Part shown: positions 8,700 through 11,629 of the stretch, piece by piece
Position numbering within the stretch: the first letter of the stretch is position 1
Layout: the number at the start of each line of letters is the position of its first letter
DNA from: CAWFFV01 sp963814985
GTDB lineage: Bacteria; Chloroflexota; Ktedonobacteria; Ktedonobacterales; Ktedonobacteraceae
Assembly (NCBI GenBank): GCA_963814985.1
Contig: CAWFFV010000080.1
Span: 1-11,629 of the forward strand
Length of the DNA stretch: 11,629 nucleotides
Reading direction: 5' to 3'
Translations under genes and position numbers: made by a program
Notes under the pieces: model-generated
What the model was told of the DNA's origin: nothing
Databases searched by the model: none
What the model saw: only the letters and a program-made list of their open reading frames with translations

Positions 8700-8726
8700 G
8701 AAGCAAGCATGCTTCTGATATATCAG
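8700..8726 (-). promoter_or_regulatory. Two abutting palindromes upstream of the histidine kinase
   Basis: AAGCATGCTT (8705-8714) is a perfect 10-base palindrome that can also form the slightly larger stem GAAGCA/TGCTTC (8700-8715). The perfect 12-base palindrome CTGATATATCAG (8715-8726) follows directly. They lie 60-85 bases upstream of the kinase ATG, where an operator would sit. No specific regulator can be named and no clear promoter was found. Confidence 0.35.
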
Positions 8727-8920
8727 TGCCTTCCTCTCAAAAAGAAAATAGAGTTGTCTCTACATATATCACCGAACAAAGTAAATAAGCAAGCTCAGCA
8801 GAGGGACCCCCTTTTTCAGGGCAATCGCATCTCAAGCGTGATGTGTCAAAGGCGCACCGTTCAGGATAAAGGACTTGATGGGTCCTCTACTCTGATGGAA
8901 AGATCCCAAGCAGAACAACT
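8727..8920. other. No clear gene; possible eroded start of the IS1634 transposase
   Basis: A + strand frame stays open from before this stretch into the IS1634 block that follows, but I see no family motif before about 8921. If an IS1634 N-terminal domain was once here, it has been lost or mutated beyond recognition. The kinase promoter should lie in or left of this interval on the - strand. Confidence 0.35.
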
Positions 8921-9157
8921 ACATATTGCTACAACGTCGCTCTCGGTAAGTGGCGACTATGCAGCGAGCAACAAACAGCCAGCAGGAGAAGAGGAAACGG
9001 TGGTACCAATTGCGATCACGTATGGCTATTCGCGTGATCACTGTGCCAATCTGCAACAGTGGACGCCGGCTTTTGGCAACCACACATGATGGGGAATGTG
9101 CCAGCGTTCATGCATCCACTGAATGGCAACACAGTTCAGACAAGAGGATCAGTGAGG
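8921..9157 (+). pseudogene. IS1634-family (DUF4277-type) transposase relic, left part
   Basis: One + strand frame reads LHIATTSLSVSGDY and then IAITYGYSRDHCANLQQW, the hallmark blocks of IS1634-type DDE transposases; relatives have an Asp-Thr-Thr-Ser at the first site, which here is Ala-Thr-Thr-Ser, so a likely catalytic Asp is lost. The frame stops at about 9087. The next blocks are in the other two frames: ATTHDG (about 9078), VPAFMHPLNGN (about 9100-9130) and SSDKRISEA (about 9133-9158). At that point similarity ends and the IS607 element begins. The sequence expected next is found on the far side of that element, near 11090. Confidence 0.75.
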
Positions 9158-9300
9158 CGAGATCACAGTGGCGTGATAGTTCCTAAACTCTAGCGTTTCC
9201 TGACACCGCTGTTGTTTTCGGCTTCGTGAGGGGAATGACAATCCTCACGGACTACTACACGAGGCATCGCCTCACCATCCTCTACACCCTCCGACCCGAA
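9158..9300 (-). ncRNA. Candidate TnpB guide RNA (reRNA/omegaRNA) at the element's right end
   Basis: TnpB proteins use a guide RNA made from the 3' part of the tnpB transcript and the element end, with the guide taken from the flanking DNA. Here a perfect hairpin ATCAC / GTGAT (9162-9166 / 9173-9177, 6-base loop) lies just past the tnpB stop and ends 4-5 bases before the inferred element boundary, the place where the scaffold's last stem should be. Its guide would then be the IS1634 flank from 9157 leftward (- strand: CCTCACTGATCCTCTTG...). The 5' limit is a guess, and only position and hairpin support this. Confidence 0.3.
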
Positions 9301-10474
9301 GGCATCAGGTGCTACTTTTCTGATGATATTAAGAGCGCCGTTGATATCAGCATTGATGAGTCGTCCATCGGATGCCTGGTAGAGACCACGTTTGAGACGT
9401 TTGCCACTGAAGGCGTGTTTTGTCTCATCATTCGGTTTGCGTACTGGGAGAGGATCACGATCCAGAAAGCTCGCTTTGCTGGTGTAAGACTCTTCTGTGA
9501 GTTTGACAGCAATACCAACCATCTCCGCTTTATATGTCAGCATCGCAATAAAACGCGCATGCGGGATTTGGACAAAGTGCTGATTGGTCCGTTTGCCCAG
9601 GTAAGCATTCCTGCTTCCAGCCATCATTTTTCCCGATGACAAGGGTACCAATGCCTTCAGAGACGAGCACATCAATGAGAAACCGGCTAGCGGTATGCAT
9701 ATCATGATTGATACGCCTGTTCCGGCGATTTGCGACACGCTCCATGCGTTTGGTCGTTCCTGTTTGGCCCAGTGCTTTCTGAAGAGCAGCTTTGCGTTTG
9801 TTATAGAATTGATTGGTCGATTTCATGCCGCGCCCGTTAACAAGGATCGGAACAAAGCCCGGTTTGTTTGAAGTTAGCGCTGCCAGATTGTTCATACCGA
9901 TATCGATGCCTGCAAAGAGGGCGGGATCGACGGCGGTTGTTTGTCCCTCCTGCTCATAAATCACCTCAACAACGTAATAGCCGTTTCTGGGAACAATGCG
10001 TACTTGCCGAATGCTCCTGGGCGGTTGTCGTGTTTTCACGCGAATGGGGAGTCCAGATGGCACAACGATGCCTCGATCCAGGCTTCTTTTGCCTCGACTG
10101 ATGGCCTGCATCGTATAGACCAGAACGTTGCGTCCTTCGGTTTTGTGCTTGTATTTGGGTAATTTGGGACGTCCGAGGAGGTTTGAGGGAGCGACTTTGT
10201 AAGCTTCCCGTGCCTCAAAGAACGATTTCCAGTTCTTATTGAGGATCATCAAAATTTGTTGACTGACCTTCGTTGGCAGCGCTTTGTATGCCTCATGAGA
10301 CTGCATACGCCGTTGGATCTCGTTGTAGTTGAGGTACGTCCCTTCTTTGATGAACGATTGTCGTATTTCATACAAAGCCGCATTATAGAGATTCTTGGAC
10401 TGAAAGGCCGCAACATCAATCACCGCAAAACGCGGATCACGGCGATCAATGACGTGCTGTTCAACCAGTTGCAT
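9190..10474 (-). pseudogene. tnpB: TnpB-type RNA-guided endonuclease of IS607 element, one frameshift
   Basis: TnpB is the RuvC-like, RNA-guided nuclease of IS200/IS605 and IS607 elements and the ancestor type of Cas12. ATG 10474 follows GGAGGA by 6 nt. The N-terminal domain (FQSKNLYNAALYEIRQSF, LPTKVSQQILMILNKNWKSF) is typical. RuvC-I is GIDIGMNNLAAL with Asp191. The frame continues through LVIGKNDGWKQE, then a one-base shift at 9601-9609 moves the rest (LGKRTNQHFVQIPHARFI) to another frame. RuvC-II Glu is in KLTEESYTSKASF and RuvC-III Asp in INADINGALNI, ending at TAG 9190-9192. Repaired length is about 428 residues. All three catalytic acidic residues are encoded. The CxxC...CxxC zinc finger that most TnpB proteins carry between RuvC-II and RuvC-III is absent; this stretch instead reads DRDPLPVRK...FSGKRLKRGLYQASDG, a pattern I know from a zinc-finger-less TnpB subgroup. 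Confidence 0.9.
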
Positions 10475-11047
10475 CTTGCTCCTCCGGCGTCTGTAATTGT
10501 TCGACAATGCGTTCTGTCTTCCGTTTGGCTCGCCGTTGCCCATAGAGCCTTGCGCAAAACGTGTAAATGATGGAGGTCAGATCAGCCAGCAGATCCTCTG
10601 TCCCATTTTTCTGCGTGATTGACTACTTCCAGAGAACGACCCTGGATGCGCAAAAGCGATTTAATGTAGCGTACCCCAAAGTGAGTGGATCTTGTGCTCG
10701 ATCACAATGATTCCGATGGAAGGATCCTCTAACAACGCAAGAAATTTTGGACGCGCATCATTGACGCCCGATCCCACCTCTTTGACCACCTTTGCCACCT
10801 GATAACCACGTGCGGCACAATACGTCACCAGACGATCGGCTTGACTGTCGAGATTGGTCTTGTTTTCCGCAGACGAGACGCGTGATAAGATGGCAACCTT
10901 TCGTTCTGATGAAGATGGTTCTTGTCCTTCATCAATCATCACGGTGTGTTTGCCGACCCGGTGCCCTTTGATTTTGCCATCGCGAAACCAGCGCCACGCC
11001 GTCTCATAACGGACCCCTTGCTGTTTGGCGTACTCACTCAATTTCAT
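10461..11047 (-). pseudogene. tnpA: IS607 TnpA serine recombinase (transposase), two frameshifts
   Basis: TnpA cuts and rejoins DNA through a serine nucleophile. From ATG 11047 the protein begins with a MerR-like helix-turn-helix, MKLSEYAKQQGVRYETAWRWF, and a GHRVGKHTVMI wing, then the resolvase domain VAILSRVSSAENK with the expected nucleophile Ser58 and LDSQADRL, GSGVNDARPKFLALL and IGIIVIEHK. The frame ends early at 10661 because of a lesion at 10681-10693, where the usual HKDR-TRFG sequence is garbled. Family sequence continues in another frame (FGVRYIKSLLRIQGRSLEVV), shifts again at the A5 run near 10604-10610, and ends TEDLLADLTSIIYTFCARLYG and RRAKRKTERIV with TGA 10461-10463. The end overlaps the tnpB start by 14 bases, as in an intact IS607 pair, suggesting translational coupling. 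Confidence 0.88.
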
Positions 11048-11053
11048 ACCAGG

Positions 11054-11082
11054 AGTATGCCAGAATGCGCATCAATTGTCAA
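11054..11082 (-). promoter_or_regulatory. Strong sigma-70-like promoter of tnpA, probably giving a leaderless mRNA
   Basis: On the - strand a perfect -35 TTGACA (11077-11082) is followed, after exactly 17 bases, by -10 CATACT (11054-11059, 4 of 6 consensus positions). Transcription should start 6-7 bases further on, at about 11047-11048, which is the A of the tnpA ATG. There is no ribosome site between promoter and start, which fits a leaderless message. Confidence 0.6.
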
Positions 11083-11084
11083 GG

Positions 11085-11629
11085 ATTTGCTACACTTTGA
11101 AGGAACGTTTACAATACCCTCACAGGCGAAGCGGAAGAGCGGCTGCAGTATTTGAGAGTGGTGGGTACAGTGAAGCCAACATGAAACACTACAATGAGGC
11201 CAACATCAATATGGATCAGTCGCGCGCCAGAAACCTCCAGAGAGGCCAAACAGGCTGTGCAAGACGAACCAGGGGTGTGGCCGCAATTTGCAGATGGATC
11301 AGGGAAGTAGAGCACACGCATCATGGATCTGCCGCAAGGAAAAGAGCGATGGGTCATCATCCACACCGAAGCGGGGAAAAGCTGCCAGAGAAGAAGGTGA
11401 AGAAAAGCCAGCAGCAGTGGGAAAAACGACTCTGGCACCTGTCCACACAGGAATTTGCTTGTGAGAAGGATGCCCAACAGGCGCTAAAAGGCAAACCACC
11501 CTATCTGGTGGCAACCTCTCCTTTGCAAGAAAAGGGGCGGTATCAGCACAAAGGACACCCGAAAAAGGACTATTCGCCTGCAACAACCGTTTGGCATCTG
11601 ACTCCAACTTTCCTGGTAGATCAGGTGGA
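11085..11629 (+). pseudogene. IS1634-family transposase relic, right part (continues past window)
   Basis: The second part of the split transposase. In order on the + strand, in changing frames: TLKERLQ (about 11092-11112), NTLTGEAEERLQY (about 11112-11150), ESGGYSEANMKHYNEANI (about 11153-11208), then WISRAPETSREAKQAVQDEP and QFADGSGK (to about 11310), ERWVIIHTEAG (about 11345-11378), QQQWEKRLWHLSTQEFACEK (about 11414-11470) and HKGHPKKDYSP (about 11548-11580). The blocks follow the family order (VADSGLYSEANM, VTRVPETLKEAK, RWLVVHSEA, a helix pair with FACE, a GRPKKG turn), with stops such as TAG near 11310. The 3' end lies outside the window. Several frame changes show that it was dead long enough to gather indels. 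Confidence 0.75.

Larger units (their letters stand above)
9158..11084 (-). mobile_element. IS607-family insertion element (tnpA serine recombinase + tnpB), inserted in an IS1634 relic
   Basis: The element carries the IS607 gene pair in the usual order: a small serine recombinase with an N-terminal DNA-binding domain (tnpA) followed by an overlapping tnpB. IS607 elements have no terminal inverted repeats and are known to insert at GG dinucleotides without target duplication. The limits here are inferred from where the IS1634 reading stops and resumes. GG occurs at both edges (9156-9157 and 11083-11084), which gives an element of about 1.93 kb; the ends could be off by ten bases or so. Both genes are frameshifted, so this copy could move only if helped by an intact relative. 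Confidence 0.78.

Noticed and set aside
9014..9039. Perfect 7-bp hairpin GATCACG / CGTGATC with a 12-base loop
   Set aside because: It lies inside the conserved YGYSRDH coding block of the IS1634 relic, so coding sequence explains it; no transposon end or terminator is expected there.
8694..9089. + strand ORF of 131 codons as a possible new gene
   Set aside because: Its C-terminal half is the IS1634 transposase block and its first half has no recognisable feature, so it is better described as part of that relic.
1..11629. CRISPR array, tRNA or rRNA
   Set aside because: No regularly spaced direct repeats, cloverleaf with CCA-type end, or rRNA-like conserved blocks were seen on reading both strands.

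Overview
The window looks like a decaying accessory stretch of a large bacterial chromosome. The protein families (a DUF1269 stress protein, a GH65 disaccharide phosphorylase, a stomatin-like SPFH protein, a ClC transporter with CBS and TrkA-C domains, a class III-like PPK2, IS607-type and IS1634-type transposons) and moderate GC would fit a Ktedonobacteria-like member of the Chloroflexota. That placement is inference; no rRNA or marker gene is present to confirm it.

Left part (1-3235, + strand): a short hydrophobic C-terminal tail, a frameshifted DUF1269 gene (278-824), and a nearly full-length but badly decayed GH65 glycoside phosphorylase (895-about 3233). The GH65 relic can be followed from its N-terminal to its C-terminal domain only by switching frames repeatedly. 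Bases 3236-3915 hold no recognisable gene.

Middle part (3916-8641, - strand): four genes run leftward. In order of transcription they are a KdpD-like membrane sensor histidine kinase (one frameshift), a polyphosphate:nucleotide kinase PPK2 (intact), a ClC-type anion transporter (no start, internal deletion and a frameshift) and an SPFH/Band-7 stomatin-like protein (one frameshift near its C-terminus). PPK2 is the only recognisable gene in the window that reads through without a lesion. The set (anion transport, membrane scaffold, polyphosphate kinase, sensor kinase, DUF1269, disaccharide phosphorylase) has the flavour of a stress and energy-reserve island that is being lost. If the raw assembly contains indel errors, some single-base frameshifts could be artefacts, but the GH65 relic and the ClC deletion cannot be explained that way.

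Right part (8890-11629): a nested transposon. An IS1634-family (DUF4277-type) transposase on the + strand is split. Its middle part, with the SVSG and YGYSRDH motifs and the PLNGN..SSDK stretch, lies at about 8921-9157. It resumes at about 11090 with GEAEERLQY, YSEANM and the matching downstream blocks, and runs off the window. Between the two halves, on the - strand, sits an IS607-family element of about 1.93 kb with a serine-recombinase tnpA (two frameshifts) overlapping a tnpB RNA-guided-nuclease gene (one frameshift). The tnpA promoter (TTGACA, 17 bp, CATACT) is so close to the ATG that its transcript would be leaderless or nearly so. A small hairpin just past tnpB may be the end of its guide RNA. 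No CRISPR array, tRNA or rRNA was seen.
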